From NCBI RefSeq assembly GCF_008386235.1, contig NZ_CP040671.1:1862001-1926000 (forward strand): DNA of 64,000 bases. The letters run 5' to 3'. The notes beneath the pieces were generated by a model that was not told the origin of the DNA, ran no database searches, and saw only the letters and a program-made list of their open reading frames with translations. The stretch is from Thermosynechococcus sp. CL-1. GTDB taxonomy: Bacteria > Cyanobacteriota > Cyanobacteriia > Thermosynechococcales > Thermosynechococcaceae. This document shows, one piece after another, positions 11,254 to 18,044 of this stretch (its first letter is position 1; each line of letters starts with the position of its first letter). The translations under genes were made by a program, and so were the position numbers.

Positions 11254-12429
11254 ATGATTTCCGTCGAAACAGCCGTTGACCTGATTCAGCAGCATTTGCC
11301 CGATTGGGGCACAGAGACCATCTCTTTGACTGAGCCTCAGTACAGCCGACTAGCGGGAGCCATTACTAGCGATCGCCCCTACCCACCCATTGACCGCATC
11401 ATGATGGATGGTATTGCCCTGCGGTGGGCCGCCTATGGATCTGGTCAGCGTGCCTTCCCGATTCTGGGGGTTGTCCCTGCTGGTGAGGTACCCCCCACGT
11501 TGACGGATCCACAGGCCTGCTTGGAAGTGATGACTGGTGCCGCGTTGCCCCAGGGCTGCGATCTGGTCATTCCCTACGAGGCTCTGGAAATTCGTGACGG
11601 CATTGCCCATATCCGCCACGCCGAACTGTGGTCGCCCTATCAATTTGTCCACCGCTGTGGCAGTGATGCGCCGGCGGGTCAACAGGTGCTGGCGGCAGGT
11701 ACCCCTCTACACAGTCCGGCTTGGGGCATTCTTGCCGCTGTGGGGCAGAGCGAAGTTTGTGTCCAGCGCACCCCCCGCACTCAAATTGTTGCCACCGGCA
11801 ATGAACTGATTCCGCCAGACCACGTACCTCAACCCCATCAACTGCGCCTCTCCAATGCCTACGCCCTAATGGCTGCCCTCAAGCGCCAAGGGTACAACCA
11901 CGTCAGTATCACCCATTTACCCGATGATCCGCTGCAACTGGCAACCCACTACTGCCAAGCGAGCCAAGCGTACGATCTCCTGATTTATTGCGGCGGCGTT
12001 TCCAAGGGCAAGTTTGACTATTTACCGCAACTGTGGCGCGATCATGGCGTGCAGCAATATATCCACGGTGTCGCTCAGCGCCCCGGAAAACCCCTCTGGT
12101 TTGGGGTGGATCACATGCAGCAAACGGCAGTCTTTGGCTTGCCGGGGAACCCCGTCTCCAGTTTGGTGTGTTTACACCGCTATATTTTGGACATGCCACG
12201 CCTCTATGCCCGCTTAGCCACTCCCTTCTCTTTTGAGAAGCCCTTAACCTACTTTTTACCCGTTAAACTAGAAACCACGAAAACTGCTGAACTGATTGCC
12301 CACCCCCGTCCGATGCAAAACTCTGGTGATTTTTTGGCCTTGGCTGACAGTGATGGCTTCTTGGAACTACCTGCCTCGCAAGGGATATTTGCTGCTGGGG
12401 AGTGCTATCGCTATTTTCCGTGGAGTTAG
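11254..12429 (+). CDS. moeA: Molybdopterin molybdotransferase MoeA
   Basis: MoeA inserts molybdenum from molybdate into (adenylylated) molybdopterin to give Moco. The product has 391 aa, normal for the family. Visible motifs are the MoeA N-terminal YPPIDRIMMDGIALRW, the central MoCF-binding fold around IYCGGVSKGKFDYLPQLW and FGLPGNPVSSLVCLHRYI, and the C-terminal domain IV. It starts 13 bp after ureF and ends 5 bp before moaA. The usual partner MogA/MoaB, which adenylylates molybdopterin, is not in the window and must be encoded elsewhere or be dispensable. Confidence 0.93.
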   Translation: MISVETAVDLIQQHLPDWGTETISLTEPQYSRLAGAITSDRPYPPIDRIMMDGIALRWAAYGSGQRAFPILGVVPAGEVPPTLTDPQACLEVMTGAALPQGCDLVIPYEALEIRDGIAHIRHAELWSPYQFVHRCGSDAPAGQQVLAAGTPLHSPAWGILAAVGQSEVCVQRTPRTQIVATGNELIPPDHVPQPHQLRLSNAYALMAALKRQGYNHVSITHLPDDPLQLATHYCQASQAYDLLIYCGGVSKGKFDYLPQLWRDHGVQQYIHGVAQRPGKPLWFGVDHMQQTAVFGLPGNPVSSLVCLHRYILDMPRLYARLATPFSFEKPLTYFLPVKLETTKTAELIAHPRPMQNSGDFLALADSDGFLELPASQGIFAAGECYRYFPWS

Positions 12430-12434
12430 GGCGG

Positions 12435-13400
12435 ATGGTTGTCACCACAGCTATCCCTAGCCAACGTTTGCTGGATAACCAAGGGCGACACATTCGCAAG
12501 TTGCGCCTGTCGGTTACCGATCGCTGTAATTTGCGCTGTACTTACTGTATGCCCGTGGATGCCGCCTTTATGCCCCCCCAGACCTATTTAAGCCCCACAG
12601 AGTATGCCACGATTGTGGCTGAACTGGTGGCACTGGGGATTGAGTCGGTGCGCCTAACGGGGGGTGAACCGCTCCTGCGAGCCGAGTTTGCTGAGATTGT
12701 CGCAGCCTTGGTGGCAGTGGGGGTACCAGAGCTAAGCTTAACCACGAATGGGATTCGCTTGGTGCCCTTTTTGCCCCTCTTGGAACAATATGGGGTACGG
12801 CGTTTGAATATCAGTCTGGATAGCCTAGACCCCGAAACCTTTGCCGCCATTAGTCATGGCCACCACTTGGAAACGGTGAAGGCGGCGGTGGCCACTGCGG
12901 TTCACCAAGGGTTTCAGGTGAAGCTGAACATGGTGGTTATGGCGGGTGTCAATGATCACGAACTGGTGCCAATGGTGGAGTACGCCAAGGGGTTGGGGAT
13001 TGAGGTGCGCTTTTTGGAGCTGATGCGCATTGGCTATGCTTGCCACTTGGGGGGCGATCGCTTTGTTAGTGCTGCCACGATGATTGAGCGCTTGCGTCAG
13101 CATTATGATCTGCGACCTGTGCCACGTCCTTTGGATTCCACTTCGTTTAACTTTGAGACGGCCTGTGGCGGGCAGATTGGTTTTATCGCTTCAGAATCCC
13201 AACCCTTTTGTGGCCACTGCTCCCGTTGGCGCTTGTCTGCGGATGGTGTCCTGCGAGCGTGCCTGTTTAAGGAGGCGGGGGTGTCCCTACGGGGCTTAAG
13301 TCAAAGGGAACGGTATGCCGCTTATGAGCAAGTGTTGGGCATGAAACCCAGCTTGCGCGGAGCAGAAGTTCACCATGCGATGCACCAGATTGGAGGCTAG
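12435..13400 (+). CDS. moaA: GTP 3',8-cyclase MoaA (radical SAM)
   Basis: MoaA catalyses the first step of molybdopterin synthesis, cyclising GTP with radical SAM chemistry. I use ATG 12435 (MVVTTAIPSQRLLDN), 5 bp after moeA, rather than an in-frame start inside moeA. Length is 321 aa. The N-terminal cluster motif C-x3-C-x2-C is in DRCNLRCTYCMP. The C-terminal second 4Fe-4S cluster is C-x2-C-x13-C in FCGHCSRWRLSADGVLRACL. The protein ends in Gly-Gly (MHQIGG), the conserved tail that enters the active site. It works with the MoaC domain encoded 4 bp downstream. Confidence 0.95.
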   Translation: MVVTTAIPSQRLLDNQGRHIRKLRLSVTDRCNLRCTYCMPVDAAFMPPQTYLSPTEYATIVAELVALGIESVRLTGGEPLLRAEFAEIVAALVAVGVPELSLTTNGIRLVPFLPLLEQYGVRRLNISLDSLDPETFAAISHGHHLETVKAAVATAVHQGFQVKLNMVVMAGVNDHELVPMVEYAKGLGIEVRFLELMRIGYACHLGGDRFVSAATMIERLRQHYDLRPVPRPLDSTSFNFETACGGQIGFIASESQPFCGHCSRWRLSADGVLRACLFKEAGVSLRGLSQRERYAAYEQVLGMKPSLRGAEVHHAMHQIGG

Positions 13401-13404
13401 GAGG

Positions 13405-14463
13405 ATGCTCTCCCACATCAATGAGAACCAACAACCCCAGATGGTGGATATTAGCGAGAAGGCCGTGAGCGATCGCCGAGCGGTGGCAGAAGCCCTGATT
13501 GAATTGCCACCGGTCTTTCAGGCCTATGTGCAAGGGGGAGATCTCTTTCTCACGAAAGGGCCTGTGGTGCAAACGGCGATTATTGCTGGCACAATGGCGG
13601 TAAAACGCACCGCTGAAGTCATTCCCTTTTGCCATTCGCTGCCGATTACCAGTTGTCGCTTTGAGACGGATATCGAGTCACTTGAGAGTGGCCTTAGAAT
13701 TCGCCTGCGCTGTGAGGTCAAAACCCGCGATCGCACCGGCGTGGAAATGGAAAGCCTGCATGGGGTGACGATCGCAGCCCTCACAATCTACGACATGGCC
13801 AAAGCCCTCAGCCCCCATATTGTGATTCGCGAGGTGCGCCTGCTGGCGAAAAGTGGTGGCAAGAAAACCCTCGGCCAATATCCCCTCTACGGCCTTGTGC
13901 TCACTGGCGGCCAGAGTCAGCGCATGGGTCAGGCCAAAGCCCTGCTAGACTACTACGGCGAACCCCATGCCCAGTACCTCTACAATTTGTTGGCTCAATC
14001 CTGCGAACAAGTCTTTCTCTCAGCGCAACCCAATCAATGGCAGGGGACTCCCCTTGCTGATTTGCCAACACTCGCCGATACCCTGCCTCAGATTGGCCCC
14101 ATTGCCGGCATCCTAACAGCTTTACGTGCCTATCCCCACGTGAACTGGTTAGTGGTGGCCTGTGACTTGCCCTATTTGACCACAGAAACCCTTGCGCCCC
14201 TGTTGCACCATTACCGCGAAGATGTGGTGGCCACCTGCTATCACCATCCCCAAGAGGGTTTCCCAGAGCCATTGTGTGCCATTTATACCCCCCAAGCTCT
14301 GCCGGTATTTGAGGCCGCCTATGCAGAAGGGATCTACTGCCCTGTGAAAATTCTCCAGCGATCGCCCTGCCAGCGGATTGCCCCACCCCAGCCAACCATT
14401 ACTGCCAATATCAACACCCCTGAAGACTATCTTGAAGCCCTACCCCATGTCCGACGCCCCTAA
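13405..14463 (+). CDS. moaC-mobA: Fused MoaC (cPMP synthase) and MobA (Mo-cofactor guanylyltransferase)
   Basis: One reading frame of 352 aa joins two steps of cofactor synthesis. Residues about 12-155 are MoaC, which with MoaA makes cyclic pyranopterin monophosphate: IIAGTMAVKRTAEVIPFCHS, RTGVEMESLHGVTIAALTIY and the AKSGGKK end. Residues about 160-350 are MobA, which transfers GMP to make the MGD form used by nitrate reductase: the nucleotide loop YGLVLTGGQSQRMGQAKALL, GPIAGILTAL and the metal-site region VVACDLPYL. ATG 13405 has GGAGG 8 bp upstream and follows the moaA stop by 4 bp. The linker is only a few residues. I see no frameshift or internal stop, so the fusion looks real. Confidence 0.9.
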   Translation: MLSHINENQQPQMVDISEKAVSDRRAVAEALIELPPVFQAYVQGGDLFLTKGPVVQTAIIAGTMAVKRTAEVIPFCHSLPITSCRFETDIESLESGLRIRLRCEVKTRDRTGVEMESLHGVTIAALTIYDMAKALSPHIVIREVRLLAKSGGKKTLGQYPLYGLVLTGGQSQRMGQAKALLDYYGEPHAQYLYNLLAQSCEQVFLSAQPNQWQGTPLADLPTLADTLPQIGPIAGILTALRAYPHVNWLVVACDLPYLTTETLAPLLHHYREDVVATCYHHPQEGFPEPLCAIYTPQALPVFEAAYAEGIYCPVKILQRSPCQRIAPPQPTITANINTPEDYLEALPHVRRP

Positions 14464-14701
14464 AACAATTTACCTACGCTACTTTGCCCAGTTGCGGGAG
14501 CAAAGCCAACGGGAACAGGAGGAGCGAGTGACCACCGCCCAAACCTATGGCGACCTATACCAAGAGCTAAAGACCCAGTACGGGTTTACCCTTGATCTCA
14601 CCCATGTTAAGGTGGCGGCTAATGATACGTTTGTGACACTGGATCAACCCCTACGAGCAGGAGATAAGGTCGTCTTTATTCCCCCTGTTGCCGGGGGTTA
14701 A
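14447..14701 (+). CDS. moaD: Molybdopterin synthase small subunit MoaD
   Basis: MoaD is the ubiquitin-like sulfur carrier of molybdopterin synthase. I start at ATG 14447 (MSDAPKTIYLRYFAQLREQS), which overlaps the end of moaC-mobA by 17 bp. Length is 84 aa, typical. The fold pattern YLRYFAQLRE...DKVVFIPPVAGG ends in the obligatory Gly-Gly that is thiocarboxylated by a MoeB-type enzyme. A candidate for that enzyme lies at 43748-44920. Confidence 0.92.
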   Translation: MSDAPKTIYLRYFAQLREQSQREQEERVTTAQTYGDLYQELKTQYGFTLDLTHVKVAANDTFVTLDQPLRAGDKVVFIPPVAGG

Positions 14702-14708
14702 CTAAGCG

Positions 14709-15155
14709 ATGGTGATCAAGCAATTTTCCCTAACCAATACTCCCCTAGAGCCAGCTCAGTTGTGGCAGCCCCTTGCCAACTTGCGGGCCGGTGCCTTTGT
14801 TAGCTTTGAGGGTTGGGTGCGCAATCACAACCACGGCAAGATCGTCACTGCCCTAGAATACGAGGTCTATCCCGCCTTGGCTCTTAAAGAAGGAGAACAG
14901 ATCCTAGCAGAAGCCATTGGGAAATTTGACTTGCTGGGGGCGATCGCTAGCCATCGTTACGGCAAACTGACCCTAGGGGAAATTGCTGTGTGGGTAGGGG
15001 TGACGGCGCCTCATCGCCAACAAGCCTTTGCTGGTGCAGCCTACATCATTGATGAAATTAAACACCGCCTACCCATTTGGAAAAAGGAATACTATCTAGA
15101 TGAACCAGCCAGTTGGGTGTACTGTCGTGAGCATCACCATAACAGTCCGTTTTAG
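14709..15155 (+). CDS. moaE: Molybdopterin synthase catalytic subunit MoaE
   Basis: MoaE is the large subunit of molybdopterin synthase, adding two dithiolene sulfurs to cPMP using MoaD thiocarboxylate. Length is 148 aa. Conserved features are GAFVSFEGWVRNHNHGK, ALEYEVYPALA, the ASHRYGKLTLGEIAVWVGV core, and IKHRLPIWKKEYYLDEPASW, with the lysines that contact the MoaD tail. It begins 7 bp after moaD and appears to end the cofactor operon. The next gene belongs to a different kind of module. Confidence 0.94.
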   Translation: MVIKQFSLTNTPLEPAQLWQPLANLRAGAFVSFEGWVRNHNHGKIVTALEYEVYPALALKEGEQILAEAIGKFDLLGAIASHRYGKLTLGEIAVWVGVTAPHRQQAFAGAAYIIDEIKHRLPIWKKEYYLDEPASWVYCREHHHNSPF

Positions 15156-15244
15156 GACGTAAGATGATGTCTATGGTGGCGATCGCCAACCCTTGAGTGT
15201 GGGCACGGATTTTTCAATGAGTATGGCGATCGGAACAGCAATTG

Positions 15245-15580
15245 ATGGAAAATGATGCGATCGCTAATGCTGAAATTTTGTTTGAAGTGACTAGCTCGCT
15301 CGGCTTTTTCGTTCGCACAACGGCTGAGTATTGGCAGTTTATTGTCACAATCAAACATCCAGTCATGGGCGACCGTCTAGCCGATGTCCAAAACACCTTA
15401 AGCGACCCAAATGAAATTCGTCTGAGCAAAGCTGATGCTCAGGTTTACTTGTTTTATCGTGATGATGGTGCGAAGCGTTGGGTCTGTACTGTAGCGAAGC
15501 GCTTAAATGGAGAAGGGTTTCTAATCACAGCCTATCGAACTAGTGTAATTAAAGAAGGAGAACTACTATGGCAGAAGTAA
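15245..15580 (+). CDS. Putative toxin-like small protein paired with DUF2283 protein
   Basis: The product has 111 aa. I start at ATG 15245 (MENDAIANAEILFEVTS) rather than the TTG just before it. The core pattern (YWQFIVTIKHPVM, VYLFYRDDGAKRWVCTVAKR, then GFLITAYRTSVIKEGE) resembles small RelE/BECR-like proteins, often labelled DUF4258 or 'PBECR-like', that cyanobacteria commonly encode next to DUF2283 proteins. The stop region overlaps the next gene by 13 bp, as in toxin-antitoxin operons. Conserved H, R and K positions could be catalytic, but that is inference. No experimental function is known to me. Confidence 0.6.
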   Translation: MENDAIANAEILFEVTSSLGFFVRTTAEYWQFIVTIKHPVMGDRLADVQNTLSDPNEIRLSKADAQVYLFYRDDGAKRWVCTVAKRLNGEGFLITAYRTSVIKEGELLWQK

Positions 15581-15753
15581 AAGTATTTTATGACCGCACA
15601 GGTAACACCTTGGTCGTTTGGTTTGGTAACCCTCAAGATGAGGTGATTTTGATGAAGGATCAGCAGGGGCAAGTGATTGGGTTTGAAACACTTAACTTTT
15701 TACCGCCTTCCAGTGGTCCTGTCCGCATCACCTTCGAAACCATAGCCCCCTAA
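15568..15753 (+). CDS. DUF2283 family small protein (putative antitoxin partner)
   Basis: The product has 61 aa (MAEVKVFYDRTGNTLVVWFG...EVILMKDQQGQVIGFETLNF). The pattern V-x-YD-x2-G-(D/N)-x-L-x-(V/I)-x-F followed by D-x2-G-x-(V/I)-x-G-(F/I)-E is the DUF2283 family, typically short and often next to small toxin-like genes. The start has GGAG about 8 bp upstream, located inside the preceding gene, and overlaps that gene by 13 bp, so the two are translationally linked. The antitoxin role is inferred from arrangement only. Confidence 0.65.
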   Translation: MAEVKVFYDRTGNTLVVWFGNPQDEVILMKDQQGQVIGFETLNFLPPSSGPVRITFETIAP

Positions 15754-15839
15754 GTTCATAGTTTTTGCTTTAGTAAGTCTATAGATAACAATTAAAATTA
15801 TCAATAGTAACCTTTTTGCGTTTGCTGTTTACCTTGATT

Positions 15840-15977
15840 ATGCCTCAGCAATCTACCTACGGATCCACAACTCCCACCTCTCAAAGGCGCACAGAAGAAA
15901 CAGAATGGGTATGGGAGGGCAAGTATGACCAATCAGTTTACCTAATTCAGCGCTGGAACCAAGAGGGTATGCTGTAG
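15840..15977 (+). CDS. Possible 45-aa hypothetical protein
   Basis: An ATG-to-TAG frame of 45 codons (MPQQSTYGSTTPTSQ...YDQSVYLIQRWNQEGML) lies in the 349-bp gap before ntcB. It has no obvious Shine-Dalgarno and no domain I know. The WVWEGKYDQSVYLIQRWN segment looks protein-like, so it may be a small gene or a remnant of a longer one. Its end abuts the ntcB promoter. Confidence 0.3.
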   Translation: MPQQSTYGSTTPTSQRRTEETEWVWEGKYDQSVYLIQRWNQEGML

Positions 15978-15994
15978 GACATTTTCAAGAAACT

Positions 15995-16036
15995 GTATCA
16001 ATCAACACCCTTTACTATCCGAAAGTTGCATAAGAT
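15995..16036 (+). promoter_or_regulatory. NtcA-type promoter of ntcB (one mismatch) with -10 TAAGAT
   Basis: GTA at 15995-15997, eight bases, then CAC at 16006-16008 (consensus TAC, one mismatch), 22 bases, then TAAGAT at 16031-16036. The class II NtcA layout is GTA-N8-TAC-N20-24-TAN3T, so everything except one base fits. Initiation near 16043 would leave about a 60-nt leader to ntcB. This is consistent with NtcA control of ntcB described in other cyanobacteria, but binding is inferred. Confidence 0.6.
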
Positions 16037-16102
16037 TAAGAGCCACAAGAGCCACAATTGCATCAATAGAAATAGACGCAGAGGGAGAACACAGCAAGTA
16101 TT

Positions 16103-17011
16103 ATGCGACTTGATCAGTTGCAATCTTTTTTAGCAGTTGCTGAAACGGGGAGTTTTCAAGCGGCAGCGCGGCGGTGTGGGGTGACGCAACCCACAATTAG
16201 TCGGCAAATTCAAGCTCTAGAAGAAAGTTTGGGAATGCAACTTGTGCACCGCTCGAATCGCGCCAAGTTAACTGTGGCGGGGGACTTGTTTTTGCGCCGT
16301 GCCCATCGCATCTGGCAAGAGTGGCAGGCCGCCAATGCGGAACTCAAAGCCATGCAAAATGGCCAGCAGCAGGAACTCTGCATTGCCGCTATTCACTCCA
16401 TTTGCCGCTACTTTTTGCCCATGCTGTTACCGACGTTTTGCCAAGCATTTCCCCAAATGCAGTTGCGGGTGACTGCCCTAGGGAGCGATCGCGCCCTCAA
16501 AGTCTTGCAGGATAGCTTAGTAGATCTAGCGATTGTCATGGGCGATCGCCACCTCTTAAAACAGTCGGAATGGGTGATTGAACCGCTGTACAGTGAGCCT
16601 GTGCAAGTGCTAATGGCGGCTGAACATCCCCTCGCTGTTAATGAGACCTTGACATGGCAAGAACTAGCTCGCTTTCCCCATGTGGTATTTAAGGATGGCT
16701 ATAGCATGCGCCGCTTGGTGGCTGAAGAATTTAGCCGTCGGGGTTTACCTTGGCAACCCGCTCTTGAACTCAACACCCCTGATGCGTTTATTGCTGTGAT
16801 CCGCGAAAGTGAGATGGTTGCCTTGCTGCCGCGCTCTGCCCTCAAGGAAGCGCTCCACGATCCTGCCCTAGGGATTCGTGATTTATCCACGCCACTGCCC
16901 CTGCGTCAGGTGTTGGCCATTACCACCCACGATCGCCTGACCTTACCCCCCGTTGCTCGATTGCTCACATTGATCCGCCAGCAGGCTGCCCATGAGTCTT
17001 CTCTTTCGTGA
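16103..17011 (+). CDS. ntcB: LysR-type regulator, probable NtcB (nitrite-responsive activator)
   Basis: The product has 302 aa. The N-terminal winged helix-turn-helix is clear: QLQSFLAVAETGSFQAAARR then CGVTQPTISRQIQALEESLG. The rest is the LysR substrate-binding domain. NtcB is the cyanobacterial LysR activator that boosts nitrate-assimilation genes in response to nitrite, together with NtcA. I assign NtcB from the N-terminal sequence style, the nirA operon 10 kb away, and co-transcription with a molybdate transporter. A CbbR-like regulator is less likely because of this context. The 3' end overlaps the next gene by 20 bp. Confidence 0.72.
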   Translation: MRLDQLQSFLAVAETGSFQAAARRCGVTQPTISRQIQALEESLGMQLVHRSNRAKLTVAGDLFLRRAHRIWQEWQAANAELKAMQNGQQQELCIAAIHSICRYFLPMLLPTFCQAFPQMQLRVTALGSDRALKVLQDSLVDLAIVMGDRHLLKQSEWVIEPLYSEPVQVLMAAEHPLAVNETLTWQELARFPHVVFKDGYSMRRLVAEEFSRRGLPWQPALELNTPDAFIAVIRESEMVALLPRSALKEALHDPALGIRDLSTPLPLRQVLAITTHDRLTLPPVARLLTLIRQQAAHESSLS

Positions 17012-18044
17012 TCTGCTCAAAAAAGTCGGCAGTGGTGCCCACACCCACAAAGACCTGAGCCGCGCCGAGGCAGCCTTGGCGTTGCAACTCATGCTGGAGC
17101 AGGTGGCAACCCCTGCCCAAATTGGGGCGTTTTTGATTGCTCATCGGATTAAGCGACCCACCTCGGAAGAGATGGCGGGTATGCTCGATACCTACAACGA
17201 GCTAGGGCCGAAAATTCCAGCGGTTGAGACCAGTTGCCCCGTGATGATCCTCAGTCAGCCCTACGATGGTCGCGATCGCACGTTTCCCCTGAGTCCTTTA
17301 ACAGCATTGGTTTTGGCGGCTGCTGGGATTCCAGTACTTCAACACGGGGGCGATCGCATACCCACCAAAGAAGGCATTCCCCTCATTGAGCTGTGGCGAT
17401 GTTTGGGGGTGGACTGGTCAACCCTAACCCTAGAGCAAATTGCCCACTGCCTAGAGCAAACGGGTTTAGGTTTTGTCTATCTCCCGCGTCATTTTCCAGC
17501 AGCCCAAGGGCTAGTCCCCTACCGGGAGCAAATTGGTAAACGTCCCCCCATTGCCACATTGGAATTAATCTGGAATCCTTACCAAGGGCGCAGTCACCTC
17601 GTAGCAGGGTTTGTTCATCCGCCGACGGAAGGGATCATGCGCGATGCCCTCTATCTCCACGGTGTTCATGAATTTACTACCGTCAAAGGTCTTGAAGGCA
17701 GTTGTGATTTGCCCCGCGATCGCACCGCCATTATCGGCCTTGCCCGTGATCAAGACCCTCCTTGGCAACGCCTGCGTCTCCATCCCCAAGAGTATGGTAT
17801 GGCCAGCAGTAATGTGCCTTGGTCAGAGGAGACAACGACCGCTACAAAAATGATGGCTGCTGTTTTAGCCGCAGAGGAGCAACCCCTCACCACCTCTGTG
17901 ATCTGGAATAGTGGATTTTACCTGTGGCAGGGGGGCAAAGCCGATAGTCTCAATTCCGGACTCGCACTCAGCAGCGAACTCCTCCGTAGTGGTCGGGTGG
18001 CTCAACACCTACAGAAATTGCAAACCATGTTGGAGAAGATATAG
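16992..18044 (+). CDS. Anthranilate phosphoribosyltransferase-like (TrpD2-type) protein
   Basis: The product has 350 aa with the TrpD fold: a helical N-terminal domain (TPAQIGAFLIAHRIKRPTSE) followed by an alpha/beta domain. The catalytic signatures are eroded. The PRPP loop GTGGD is replaced by QPYDGRDRTFPLSP, and the HGNR-S-S-x-GSAD segment by QHGGDRIPTKEG. It is therefore unlikely to be the tryptophan pathway enzyme. Related YbiB/TrpD2 proteins bind nucleic acids. ATG 16992 overlaps ntcB by 20 bp, and its stop abuts the start of the MOT1 gene, which ties it to nitrate and molybdenum physiology. Substrate and role are unknown. Confidence 0.75.
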   Translation: MSLLFRDLLKKVGSGAHTHKDLSRAEAALALQLMLEQVATPAQIGAFLIAHRIKRPTSEEMAGMLDTYNELGPKIPAVETSCPVMILSQPYDGRDRTFPLSPLTALVLAAAGIPVLQHGGDRIPTKEGIPLIELWRCLGVDWSTLTLEQIAHCLEQTGLGFVYLPRHFPAAQGLVPYREQIGKRPPIATLELIWNPYQGRSHLVAGFVHPPTEGIMRDALYLHGVHEFTTVKGLEGSCDLPRDRTAIIGLARDQDPPWQRLRLHPQEYGMASSNVPWSEETTTATKMMAAVLAAEEQPLTTSVIWNSGFYLWQGGKADSLNSGLALSSELLRSGRVAQHLQKLQTMLEKI

